Shown here piece after piece: positions 40,994 through 48,571 of a stretch of DNA of 50,513 bases; within the stretch, counting starts at the first letter, position 1, and every line of letters starts with the position of its first letter. This DNA comes from Dehalococcoidia bacterium (GTDB taxonomy: Bacteria; Chloroflexota; Dehalococcoidia; Lucifugimonadales; UBA3495), in the NCBI GenBank assembly GCA_022823505.1, contig JAJEIA010000082.1, positions 1 through 50,513 of the forward strand. Direction: 5' to 3'. The notes under the pieces were generated by a model that ran no database searches, was not told the origin of the DNA, and saw nothing but the letters and a program-made list of their open reading frames with translations. The position numbers were made by a program, and so were the translations under genes.

Positions 40994-43351
40994 CTATCCC
41001 GACCGCAGCGTTTGCTCCGTCTCCGCCTCGGCCTTGACCCGTTCCCAGTCGTAGAGCATGGGCGCCATGCGCACCTTGCTCCACATCGCCGACTGGTCGG
41101 AGTAGTGCGGGCTGGCCGGGTGACCGGAGGACCCCAGGGGAACGGCCCACAGCGAACGCTCCCAGTCCGCCGGGTCGTAGGCGTAGCGGAACACTGAGAG
41201 ACCACCCACCGTGGCCAGGTCGCCGGGCGCGTAGGAACCCGCCCAGGGGGTGTCGCCGTCGCCGCCGGTGGGTATTTCCGGCGGGTTCAGCAGCCCGCTC
41301 AGCGCGGGCGTCGCCATGGCTAGCGGGTGCTGCGGCCGCGCCCGATGCACCCGGTCCCACCGCCAGCCGTCGATATCCGAGCCGAGCTTGGCGGAAAGTG
41401 TGCGCACCGCCTCGCCCAGTGCCGATGACAACGCTCCGCTCCAGTCTTCCCCGTCGGGCAGCGGGTCGGTGTCGCCGGAGGCTATGGCATCGGTCATCAG
41501 GTTCTTGAAGCGGTTCAGGAACACGCCGCGTCCGCGATCGATGGGTTGCCAGGCCAGCGCGGCCAGGTCCTCGCCGATGTTGTGCTTGAGCAAACGCCAC
41601 ATCAACGCGTCCCGCATGGCGCTGTAAATCGTCGGTTCCACCGCGCCGGGGTCGATACTGCCGGACCAACCCTGCAGCCTGTTCAGCGCCGCCGCGACGG
41701 TTGGATCATCGGGGACGTCCAGCTTGTGCAACGCCCGGACGTAGGACTGCGCCGGAATGGACACCCGTTCCGCGTGGATCCGCCCCATATCGGCGGCGGC
41801 TGCATTGGATATGCTCTCCACGCCGTGGGTGACACGCATCGCGCGGTAGCCGGGGGCAAAGTCCATGGAGATGTAGTACGGATAGTCCTCGCCCACCGGC
41901 CGGTTGTTGGCGGTGACGATATAGCCCTCCGTCGGGTTGATGTAGCGCGGCATCTGCTGGAACGGAATGCTGCCCTGCCACTCGTGCTCGCCGTCCCATC
42001 CGGGAACCGGCAGCGGAGCCGGCACGTCGCCCGGACGGCGGGGAATCTCGCCCCGGCACTGGTAGCCGATGTTGCCGTGCACATCGGCCATCACGAAGTT
42101 GTTCACCGGGTCGACCCAGCCTTCCATGGCGTCGGCCAACGCCTCGACGCTCGTGGCTTCCAGCATGGTCGGCAGAATGTCGGTCCACGGGTCGCCGCCG
42201 TCGCCGGCCGTATAGCGCAGGGCCAAACCGTACCCGGACATGGGGTCGCCGCCCACCACCGGGCCGTGATGCGTCGACCAGGTGCGCAGGTGAACGTCCG
42301 CGCCATCGCGGACCTTGATCACCTCGTCACGCACGTCGGCGTTGTACCAGTCCTCCTGGTGCTGGTAGAGCGACGGGTCAGCATCGTTGAACAGCTCGAT
42401 ATACAGGTCCTGATAGTCCGCGGCAGTATGGGTCACGGACCAGGCCACCCACCGGTTGTGCCCAAAGTGCGGGAAGCCGGGCACGCCGGCAAAGGAGTTG
42501 CCCACCACGTCGAAGGTGTCGCAGGCCAAATGGTTCTGGTAGTACACGCTGGGCGTGTCCAGGCCCCGGTGGCTGTCGCCGGCCAGTAGCCCTCTGCCGG
42601 TGGCGGTACGCTGCGGCCCGATGGCCCACGAGTTCGAGCCGCTGTCCATCTCACCGATCAAGTTCAGGTTCGCGGAGTGTTCCAGCAGTTGTTCCAGCCC
42701 GAAGTCCACCGCGCCATCGTAATCGGCGCCGGTGGGGATGATGACCGGCTGCCCCGGCGGGTAGGACGGGAACAGCGCGGCGGCGCGCTCCGGCCCCAGC
42801 GCCTTGACCAGCCGCGCCCGCCACGCCTTGGTCTCGAACACACCCATGAAGATATGGCGCACCTTGTAGATGGCCAGGCTGTGCCACGGCTCCCACGGCT
42901 CCGGTTCGATGCCGGCGATGGCGTACTCTGCGGGCAGCGGGGCGTCGCTGTTTATGAAGGCGTTGACGCCGGCCGCGTAGGCTTCCAGCATGGCCTTAGC
43001 GCGAGGGCCCGCCGCTGCGCAATCGGCCCGCGCCGCGTCCTCCAACCGGTGCCGGCGCATCTGCATGTCCTGTCCCACGGCGAACTCACCAGCCGCCTCG
43101 GCCCAACGGCCCACCGCGCGCCGACGGTCATACTCCATCGCCCAGAGCCGGTCCTGGGCGGTGACGAAACCCTGGGCGAACCAGGCGTCGTGCTCGTTGG
43201 CGGCCCGGATGTGGGGGATGCCCCACTGGTCGCGCCAGACCCGCACGTCGGCCTTCAGGCCAGGAACGTTGAGCAAACCATCCAGGGGCGGGACGGCGGC
43301 TTTCAAGTCTTGAACGGTGACGGAGGCGGGGTCGGCGGCGGTGATCGTCAT
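40994..43351 (-). CDS. Penicillin acylase family (Ntn) hydrolase
   Basis: A 785-residue protein with an alpha-like part (1-238), the autocleavage site and a beta-like part (about 239-785). The nucleophile is S239 in DSGSNSWAIGP. Other family marks are WGIPHIRAANEHDAWFAQGFVTAQDRLWAMEYDRR near the start and HFGHNRWVAWSVTHTAADYQDLY. Members cleave amide bonds of penicillins, acyl-homoserine lactones and other N-acyl compounds after self-processing. No signal peptide is seen, although most relatives are exported. ATG 43351 has GGAG 9 bp before it; a TTG at 43360 is too close to that site. Confidence 0.9.
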   Translation of the reverse strand: MTITAADPASVTVQDLKAAVPPLDGLLNVPGLKADVRVWRDQWGIPHIRAANEHDAWFAQGFVTAQDRLWAMEYDRRRAVGRWAEAAGEFAVGQDMQMRRHRLEDAARADCAAAGPRAKAMLEAYAAGVNAFINSDAPLPAEYAIAGIEPEPWEPWHSLAIYKVRHIFMGVFETKAWRARLVKALGPERAAALFPSYPPGQPVIIPTGADYDGAVDFGLEQLLEHSANLNLIGEMDSGSNSWAIGPQRTATGRGLLAGDSHRGLDTPSVYYQNHLACDTFDVVGNSFAGVPGFPHFGHNRWVAWSVTHTAADYQDLYIELFNDADPSLYQHQEDWYNADVRDEVIKVRDGADVHLRTWSTHHGPVVGGDPMSGYGLALRYTAGDGGDPWTDILPTMLEATSVEALADAMEGWVDPVNNFVMADVHGNIGYQCRGEIPRRPGDVPAPLPVPGWDGEHEWQGSIPFQQMPRYINPTEGYIVTANNRPVGEDYPYYISMDFAPGYRAMRVTHGVESISNAAAADMGRIHAERVSIPAQSYVRALHKLDVPDDPTVAAALNRLQGWSGSIDPGAVEPTIYSAMRDALMWRLLKHNIGEDLAALAWQPIDRGRGVFLNRFKNLMTDAIASGDTDPLPDGEDWSGALSSALGEAVRTLSAKLGSDIDGWRWDRVHRARPQHPLAMATPALSGLLNPPEIPTGGDGDTPWAGSYAPGDLATVGGLSVFRYAYDPADWERSLWAVPLGSSGHPASPHYSDQSAMWSKVRMAPMLYDWERVKAEAETEQTLRSG

Positions 43352-43448
43352 GACGGACAACTCCAGTATCGGATACCGTCATCTTACCGCAGGATGTGCC
43401 GGCACGGGAGTTCCTGACACCCACCACCCCGACTTCCCCCAGAGCCGA

Positions 43449-44327
43449 TTACTGGCGTTGTGCAGACCCCCGCTCGGCTCGCGTAGGCTGCAGCATCTCT
43501 CGCACCTCGAGCGCCGAGGGCGGGGCGGGCTGGGCGGGCTCGGGTTCGCCCCCAGACCCCGCCAGCTCGGCGGCCGCAGCGGCGATGCGCTCACGGGCCA
43601 GCCGGCAGTACTCGTCGGACAGGTCGATACCGACGTACTGGCGCCCCTCCATCAGGGCGGCGATGGCCGTGGTTCCGCTACCGATGAACGGATCAAGCAC
43701 CACCTCGGCGGTGGTGGCGGCGATGGCCCGGCGGGCCAGTTCGACCGGGAAGGACGCGGGATGCGGGTTGCCCCGGTCCTGTCGGATCTGCCACACGTCG
43801 CCGATGCCGCCGGCCTTGGGCGCCAGCCGGAACTCCGGGTTGGCGACCAGGTAGATCACCTCGTAGGTTGGCAGGAAATACCCCGGGTTGTGGTTGAACC
43901 CGCCCGAGCGTTGCCAGATGATGATCTGCCGGACGGGGAAGCCGTCCATGATGTCGGCCCGGTCCTGCAGCAGGCCGCGCTGCACCCGCCACTTGTGGTT
44001 GTAGAAGATCGCCCCGTCGGGAGTGAGCACCCGCAGCATCTCTCGGAGGCACTCCCGCTGCCATTCCACGTAATCTCCGTGGGGCATGCTGTCGCCGTGC
44101 TGGGCGTACCCCTGCTGCAGCATCAGGGTGGCGCGCGACCACTTGCCGCCGTTGCCGTTTTTCATCCCGTTGCCGCTGCTGTTGAGCAGGTTGTACGGCG
44201 GCGAGGTGACCACAAGATTCACCGACCCCGACGGCATCCGGCCCATGGCCGAAAGGCAGTCGTCGCAGTGGATCCGATTGAGCCAGGGTTCTGTATTGGC
44301 AGGATTCATAGAAAGCGTATGAAACAC
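43449..44327 (-). CDS. DNA methyltransferase, N4-cytosine/N6-adenine, beta-type motif order
   Basis: A 292-residue methyltransferase. The catalytic motif IV TSPPYNLL (about 41-48) precedes the SAM motif I LDPFIGSGTTAIAALMEG, giving the beta-class order. SPPY points to N4-cytosine or N6-adenine methylation. The last 45 residues are Ala/Pro-rich. No restriction endonuclease gene is adjacent, so it looks like an orphan enzyme, which may serve regulation or be the survivor of a restriction-modification system. The start may be GTG 44327 or ATG 44309; neither has a clear ribosome site. Recognition sequence unknown. Confidence 0.88.
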   Translation of the reverse strand: MFHTLSMNPANTEPWLNRIHCDDCLSAMGRMPSGSVNLVVTSPPYNLLNSSGNGMKNGNGGKWSRATLMLQQGYAQHGDSMPHGDYVEWQRECLREMLRVLTPDGAIFYNHKWRVQRGLLQDRADIMDGFPVRQIIIWQRSGGFNHNPGYFLPTYEVIYLVANPEFRLAPKAGGIGDVWQIRQDRGNPHPASFPVELARRAIAATTAEVVLDPFIGSGTTAIAALMEGRQYVGIDLSDEYCRLARERIAAAAAELAGSGGEPEPAQPAPPSALEVREMLQPTRAERGSAQRQ

Positions 44328-44540
44328 GCTTATTGAACCCCAACCAATGGATTAGGCGCATAGAAAGGCTCCGGCAGGTTTCGGCGTATCTGCCCGCCTG
44401 CCGTTAGCGTCGGAAGCCACTTCCATGGCGTGCGGAAGGTCCTGCCCAATACGGAGGGCTAACCGGCGGAAACGGCCGGCCACTCACTGCAACCGTTAAC
44501 TTCGGCCAAGCGTGCTACACTCCGAATAGGAGCAATTGTC

Positions 44541-44747
44541 ATGAAAAGAACGCTGAGCGCCAAATTCGAGAACGGATCCTTCAGATTGCTGGACAACGAA
44601 CAACTTCCCATACCGGAAGGCGCCGTCGTATCCATCACCGTTGTCGATGAACCCCCGTGGGACGACCCCAGATGGATGAAGAAACTTCTTGATCAAGAGG
44701 AAGCGGAACACTACCTCAACACCGCCGACGGCGGTACCGCCCCATGA
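44541..44747 (+). CDS. DUF104/AF2212-like antitoxin
   Basis: A 68-residue protein. KRTLSAKFENGSFRLLDNEQLPIPEGAVVSITV follows the YENGxLxPL....LPEGxxVxVxI pattern of DUF104-type antitoxins. The C-terminal half (PRWMKKLLDQEEAEH) is helical and would bind the toxin. AGGAG lies about 10 bp before the ATG. The stop overlaps the start of the PIN gene (ATGA at 44744-44747), as is usual for toxin-antitoxin pairs. The expected role is to neutralise the PIN RNase and repress the operon. Confidence 0.78.
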   Translation: MKRTLSAKFENGSFRLLDNEQLPIPEGAVVSITVVDEPPWDDPRWMKKLLDQEEAEHYLNTADGGTAP

Positions 44748-45172
44748 TCGTCCCGGATCTCAACCTGCTGATCTACGCATACGACCCCCGCGCACCCCAA
44801 CATCCACGGGCCCGCCAATGGTGGGCCGAACTAATGAACGGTGACGAACCGGTGGGAATTCCCTGGGTGGTCCTGACCGGGTTCATCAGGCTCTCAATAC
44901 GACCAGGCACACTGGCCAGGCCGCTAAGCGGGGCGGAGGCGGTCGAAGAAATCCAGCAGTGGCTCGCAAGGCCCCACGTATCGGCTATCAGCCCGACGAA
45001 CAGACACCCGGAGTTGCTGTCAGGTCTCCTGCGGGCCGCAGCCTACGGACCCAACACGGTAACCGACGCCCACATCGGCGCGCTGGCCATAGAACACAAC
45101 TCTGTCGTCCACAGCAACGACCGCATCTTCACCCGGTTCCCCGGTATCCGGCTGCACAATCCAGTCACATAG
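44744..45172 (+). CDS. PIN-domain ribonuclease toxin (VapC family)
   Basis: A 142-residue PIN-domain protein. D5 in MIVPDLNLLIYAYD is the first catalytic acidic residue; the later TDAHIGALAIEHN and SNDRIFTRFPGI blocks hold the remaining Asp residues and the VapC-style C-terminal strand. VapC toxins cleave RNA when free of antitoxin. It is co-translated with the DUF104-type antitoxin, not with a VapB of the AbrB or RHH type. Target RNA unknown. Confidence 0.85.
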   Translation: MIVPDLNLLIYAYDPRAPQHPRARQWWAELMNGDEPVGIPWVVLTGFIRLSIRPGTLARPLSGAEAVEEIQQWLARPHVSAISPTNRHPELLSGLLRAAAYGPNTVTDAHIGALAIEHNSVVHSNDRIFTRFPGIRLHNPVT

Positions 45173-45205
45173 CATCGCTCGTCGAGCGCGGCCGCGTCAC
45201 GGGTC

Positions 45206-45910
45206 TCAGGCCGTCCGCCGCGCCACCAGCAGGCCATCCTCCCGGGTCACCCGCATGGCGAAGGGATAGCGGTCGACCTCCAGGGCCAGACCCACGTCCC
45301 GGGGGTGGAACTGGGGCTGTGCGTCATCGAAGAACTTCTGTGTCGCGCCGCCGGCCATGATCAGCTTGCGCAGCGCCTCCGGATCGGGGTTGCGTCCCTC
45401 CAGACGGTTGCGCAGGTACATGGCGCAGTGCTCGTCCTCATCGGCGCGGTTCACGCCCTGGTCGCCCATGGCCAGGATCGTGACCCGCTCCGGCTGCGGG
45501 TCCTCCGCCAGCAGCGCCTGCACCGTGGCGCCGGCCACCACAAAGGAGGTTACGTAGATGGGATCGCAGCCGGCCGCTCCCGCCGCCGCCGTTCCCACTG
45601 TTCCGGCGCGGGTGGACTGCACGATGCTCTTGCCGGCGAAATCGACCGAGGACGCTTCGTATGGAGAGTTGCCGTAGTCAAACCCGTCGGGCCGGCGGCC
45701 GTCCACCTCACCCATCAGGATGTCGGCGATGGCCGGGTTGTTCCGCCTGATCTCCAGCGCCTCCTCCACCTCAGCCACCAGGGTGATGCGTTCCGCGCCC
45801 CGGTCGAAAGCGATGGCCGCCGTGGTGAAGGCGCGGAACACGTCGATGACGAGGGCCGCGCCGGTGGCCTCGTTGGCGTCGCGCGACAGGCTGCCGATGC
45901 GAATTTCCAT
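45206..45910 (-). CDS. ComB-like 2-phosphosulfolactate phosphatase
   Basis: A 234-residue protein of the ComB family. Signatures are VIDVFRAFTTAAIAFDRGAERITLV, EVDGRRPDGFDYGNSPYEA, and STRAGTVGTAAA in the Mg-binding core. ComB hydrolyses 2-phospho-3-sulfolactate to 3-sulfolactate in coenzyme M synthesis in methanogens; bacterial members may serve sulfolactate metabolism. ATG 45910 is chosen as similarity starts there; the upstream open frame runs into a palindromic repeat. A ComD/E-like pair is at 8994-10050, though ComA and ComC were not seen. Confidence 0.82.
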   Translation of the reverse strand: MEIRIGSLSRDANEATGAALVIDVFRAFTTAAIAFDRGAERITLVAEVEEALEIRRNNPAIADILMGEVDGRRPDGFDYGNSPYEASSVDFAGKSIVQSTRAGTVGTAAAGAAGCDPIYVTSFVVAGATVQALLAEDPQPERVTILAMGDQGVNRADEDEHCAMYLRNRLEGRNPDPEALRKLIMAGGATQKFFDDAQPQFHPRDVGLALEVDRYPFAMRVTREDGLLVARRTA

Positions 45911-45926
45911 AGCACTGTTCTCTTTT

Positions 45927-45997
45927 ACATCGATGAACAGGATAAACAGGATGGTTGATCTTGATCGAACAATCCTGACCATCCCGTCTATCGATGT
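45927..45997. repeat. Imperfect 71-bp palindromic repeat
   Basis: Left arm starts ACATCGATGAACAGGAT, right arm ends ATCCCGTCTATCGATGT; the arms match with several substitutions along their length. It fills the gap between the NHL-propeller and comB-like genes (both minus strand) and lies 17 bp before the comB-like start codon. It resembles REP-type intergenic elements. Confidence 0.65.
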
Positions 45998-46005
45998 CAA
46001 TTAAT

Positions 46006-46953
46006 TCAGGCGGTTTTGACGAGCTTCTGGAGGGAGCGGATCTCCCGCGGCGGGTCCAGGTGCTGCCCGGTGTGGGTCCACGAGACCTCGCCCACGTAGA
46101 TGTTCCCGACCGAGTCCAGGCAGACCCCGTGGGGCGCGATGAACTGTCCGGGCGCCTCGCCTTCCGGGCCGTCGCCCACCCGGGCCTGGCGGCGTCCCTC
46201 CGTGTCGTAGACGCTGACCCGGGGGCCGAGGCCTGTGGCCTGGGAGTTGGGGCCGATGGCCGAGCCCAGCTCGCCGATGTACACCAGGCCTGCGGCCTGG
46301 TCGATGTACAGGCCGCAGGGACGGGACATGTCGTACCACTGACCCAGGAACCTGCCGTCCGGGTTGAACACCTGGACCCGGTGGTTCTCCCGGTCGGCCA
46401 GGTACACCAGGCCGTCGCGGTCGGTGCCGATGTTATGGGCGATGTTGAACTCGCCGGGACCGTTGCCGGACTGGCCCCACGAGAAGATCAACCGCCCGTC
46501 GGGGCTGTACTTGTGGATCCGCGCGTTACCGTAGCCGTCGGACACGTAGAAGTCGCCGTTGCGGGGATCGATCGCAACGTGGGTGCAACGGTTGAACGGG
46601 TCACCCGACATGAACTGCGCGGGATGTCCGCTGGTGCCCAGGGTCAGCAGGATCTCGCCGTTGAGCGTGCACTTGCGCACGGTGTGGTCGCCGTCGTCGG
46701 TCAGGAACATCGTCCCGTCCGGGGCCATGGTCACTCCGTGAGCTCGCGGGAACACGCCCTCGCCCCAGGACTCGATGAAGTTGCCGTCCTTGTCGAACAC
46801 GATCATGGGATGCTCGCCGCGGTTGAAGGCATAGACGTTGTCGTCCGCATCGCAGCCCACGGCGGCCACCTCTCTGAACGCGTAGCCGGGCGGCAACTGG
46901 CCCCAGCCTTCCTGCACTTCGTAGGTGAATTGGCCCTCTCCGATAGTAACCAT
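46006..46953 (-). CDS. NHL-repeat six-bladed beta-propeller protein
   Basis: A 315-residue propeller with repeated NHL-type blades: VAAVGCDADDNVYAFNRGEHP, HGVTMAPDGTMFLTDDGDHTVRK, HVAIDPRNGDFYVSDGYGNARIHKY, HNIGTDRDGLVYLADRENHRVQVF. Relatives include peptidyl-alpha-hydroxyglycine alpha-amidating-lyase-like proteins and Vgb-type lyases, but no catalytic residue can be assigned safely. The start is ATG 46953, set by AGGAGGG (plus 46960-46966); no signal peptide. The frame continues upstream without similarity. Function unknown. Confidence 0.8.
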   Translation of the reverse strand: MVTIGEGQFTYEVQEGWGQLPPGYAFREVAAVGCDADDNVYAFNRGEHPMIVFDKDGNFIESWGEGVFPRAHGVTMAPDGTMFLTDDGDHTVRKCTLNGEILLTLGTSGHPAQFMSGDPFNRCTHVAIDPRNGDFYVSDGYGNARIHKYSPDGRLIFSWGQSGNGPGEFNIAHNIGTDRDGLVYLADRENHRVQVFNPDGRFLGQWYDMSRPCGLYIDQAAGLVYIGELGSAIGPNSQATGLGPRVSVYDTEGRRQARVGDGPEGEAPGQFIAPHGVCLDSVGNIYVGEVSWTHTGQHLDPPREIRSLQKLVKTA

Positions 46954-47051
46954 CGGTGTCCCTCCTGTGGTGGCAGCGACGCTCACCGGCGTCCCGCACC
47001 GCGGAGATTGTAACCCATCCCGCGCGTCCTCAACCCGACCATAGGGGCCGA

Positions 47052-47060
47052 TGCTACAAT
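47052..47060 (+). promoter_or_regulatory. Extended -10 element before hemQ-like gene
   Basis: TGCTACAAT, an extended -10 box, 38 bp before the start codon. No matching -35 box. Confidence 0.5.
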
Positions 47061-47098
47061 GGGCCATCACGATCCCAGTCCAACGCAAGGAGACCCCC

Positions 47099-47797
47099 AT
47101 GGCCGACCCGCGACGCGATTTCGTCAAGTACACGTTCTACAGGGTGCAGCCCAAGTGGCGTCGCCTGCCCGCCGCCGAGCGTGAGGCCGGCAAGGATGAG
47201 TTCGCCGCCGTGGCGGCCGAGCACGCCGACCGGGTCGCCCTGAACACCTACACGCTGGTCGGCGCCCGCGGCGACACCGATTTCATGCTGTGGGGCGTGT
47301 GCCCCGAGCTGGAACCCATCAACGAGATGGCGGCCCGCCTCAACGGCACGCGCCTCGGCGGATACCTCGAGACGCCGCACTCGTACCTGGGCATGACCCG
47401 GCGGTCTCCCTACATCGACGACCACCAGCACGAGGGGCAGGAAGGGTCGGGAGACTCCGCATCCATGCGCATCGTCGGCCGTCGATACCTGTTCATGTAC
47501 CCCTTCTGGAAGACCCACGACTGGTACCAGCTATCCAAGGACACGCGCCAGGAGATGATGAACGAGCACTTCGTCATCGGCCACAAGTATCCCCAGGTGA
47601 AGATCTCCACCGCGTACTCCTTCGGCCTGGACGACCCCGAGTTCATCCTGGGCTTCGAGACCGACGAGCCGGGCACCTTCCTGGACCTGGTCATGGACCT
47701 CCGCGAGTCCAAGGCCCGCCCCTACACCCTGAAGGACACGCCCATCTTCTCCTGCATCAACCGCCCCCTCCGTGACTGCCTGGACGACGCGGCGTAA
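47099..47797 (+). CDS. HemQ/chlorite dismutase family heme protein
   Basis: A 232-residue protein of the chlorite dismutase/HemQ family. Family marks are RYLFMYPFWKTHDWYQL, NEHFVIGHKYPQVKISTAYSFGLDDPEFILGFETDEP (the His in the NEHF or GHKYP stretch is the expected heme ligand), and DLRESKARPYTLKDTPIF. HemQ is coproheme decarboxylase, the last step of the coproporphyrin-dependent heme pathway; chlorite dismutases share the fold. The short, Tyr-containing YPF site and lack of the dismutase Arg pattern favour HemQ-like activity, but this is not proven. AAGGAG at 47087-47092 sets the start. The stop lies 12 bp before the Uma2-like gene. Confidence 0.82.
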   Translation: MADPRRDFVKYTFYRVQPKWRRLPAAEREAGKDEFAAVAAEHADRVALNTYTLVGARGDTDFMLWGVCPELEPINEMAARLNGTRLGGYLETPHSYLGMTRRSPYIDDHQHEGQEGSGDSASMRIVGRRYLFMYPFWKTHDWYQLSKDTRQEMMNEHFVIGHKYPQVKISTAYSFGLDDPEFILGFETDEPGTFLDLVMDLRESKARPYTLKDTPIFSCINRPLRDCLDDAA

Positions 47798-47809
47798 GGA
47801 CGTGGGATC

Positions 47810-48490
47810 ATGACTTCGCAAGCTGTTGCCAAGCCACAACCGGCTGACCCGGCGACTGTGCCGGACACCGGTATGCCTGCTCCGTTCTCCCTGGACATCA
47901 GCTCAATACTGGCCCTACTGCCCGACGATGAGGCGCTGGACGACTGGTTCCTGCGGTTCACCACCGACAATGAGGATTTGGGTTACCAGTTTGAAATTGA
48001 CCAACACGGGAGATTGTGGGCGATGGCATCGGAAGGCATGGACGGGCAGTTGCGTTCGGGTAATTTGTACATTGATTTACGGCATTGGTCGGATGAAGGC
48101 CGCGATGGACACGTGATTACCGGCAACGGCTTGGTCCGTATGCCCTGGCCAGGCCGCCGCGGTCCTGATGCCGGCTGGGTTGCCCCAGAGCAATTGTCGC
48201 CCCTGGCGCCGGCGGGGCAACGACCGCATGGCGTTCCTTTCGACCCCCGTTTCGTCGCCGAGATTCGCTCTCTTTCCAACTCTCTTGAAGACCAGCAGGC
48301 GAAAATGGAGGAATGGATCGCCCACGGCGTCGCATTGGGTTGGCTGATAGACCCGTTTCTACGCCAGGTCCACATCTATCGCCACGGCGTTGCGCCGGAG
48401 ATACTGGACGATCCCGAAACCATCAACGGCGACCCCGAGTTGCCGGGGTTTGCGTTCAACGTCAGGAGCCGCATATTCGACCTGCAATGA
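47810..48490 (+). CDS. Uma2 family (DUF820) predicted endonuclease, divergent
   Basis: A 226-residue protein of the Uma2 family. The core GPDAGWVAPEQL (Asp strand), RFVAEIRSLSNSLEDQQAKMEEWIAHGVALGWLIDP (Glu and Lys of the active site) and VHIYRHG strand match well. In the Glu strand the usual P(D/S)F-EV-SPSD reads FVAEIRSLSNS, so the family Ser/Pro details differ, but the Glu and Lys remain. The N-terminal 50 residues are not conserved. It follows the HemQ-like gene closely and ends at a strong terminator, so they may share a transcript. Confidence 0.8.
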   Translation: MTSQAVAKPQPADPATVPDTGMPAPFSLDISSILALLPDDEALDDWFLRFTTDNEDLGYQFEIDQHGRLWAMASEGMDGQLRSGNLYIDLRHWSDEGRDGHVITGNGLVRMPWPGRRGPDAGWVAPEQLSPLAPAGQRPHGVPFDPRFVAEIRSLSNSLEDQQAKMEEWIAHGVALGWLIDPFLRQVHIYRHGVAPEILDDPETINGDPELPGFAFNVRSRIFDLQ

Positions 48491-48517
48491 GCGCGGGCCA
48501 TGAACGCCATTAACTTT

Positions 48518-48554
48518 CAAGCGCCCCGACGATTGGCGGGGCGCTTGATTTTAT
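48518..48554 (+). terminator. Intrinsic terminator after the Uma2-like gene
   Basis: Perfect 11-bp stem CAAGCGCCCCG/CGGGGCGCTTG with loop ACGATTGG, then ATTTTAT. It lies 27 bp after the stop and also downstream of nadA on the other strand. Confidence 0.88.
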
Positions 48555-48571
48555 CAGTGTGTGATTGGGTT

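Noticed and set aside
46954-47133. 60-residue leader of the NHL propeller
   Set aside because: No similarity or signal pattern; AGGAGGG lies before ATG 46953.
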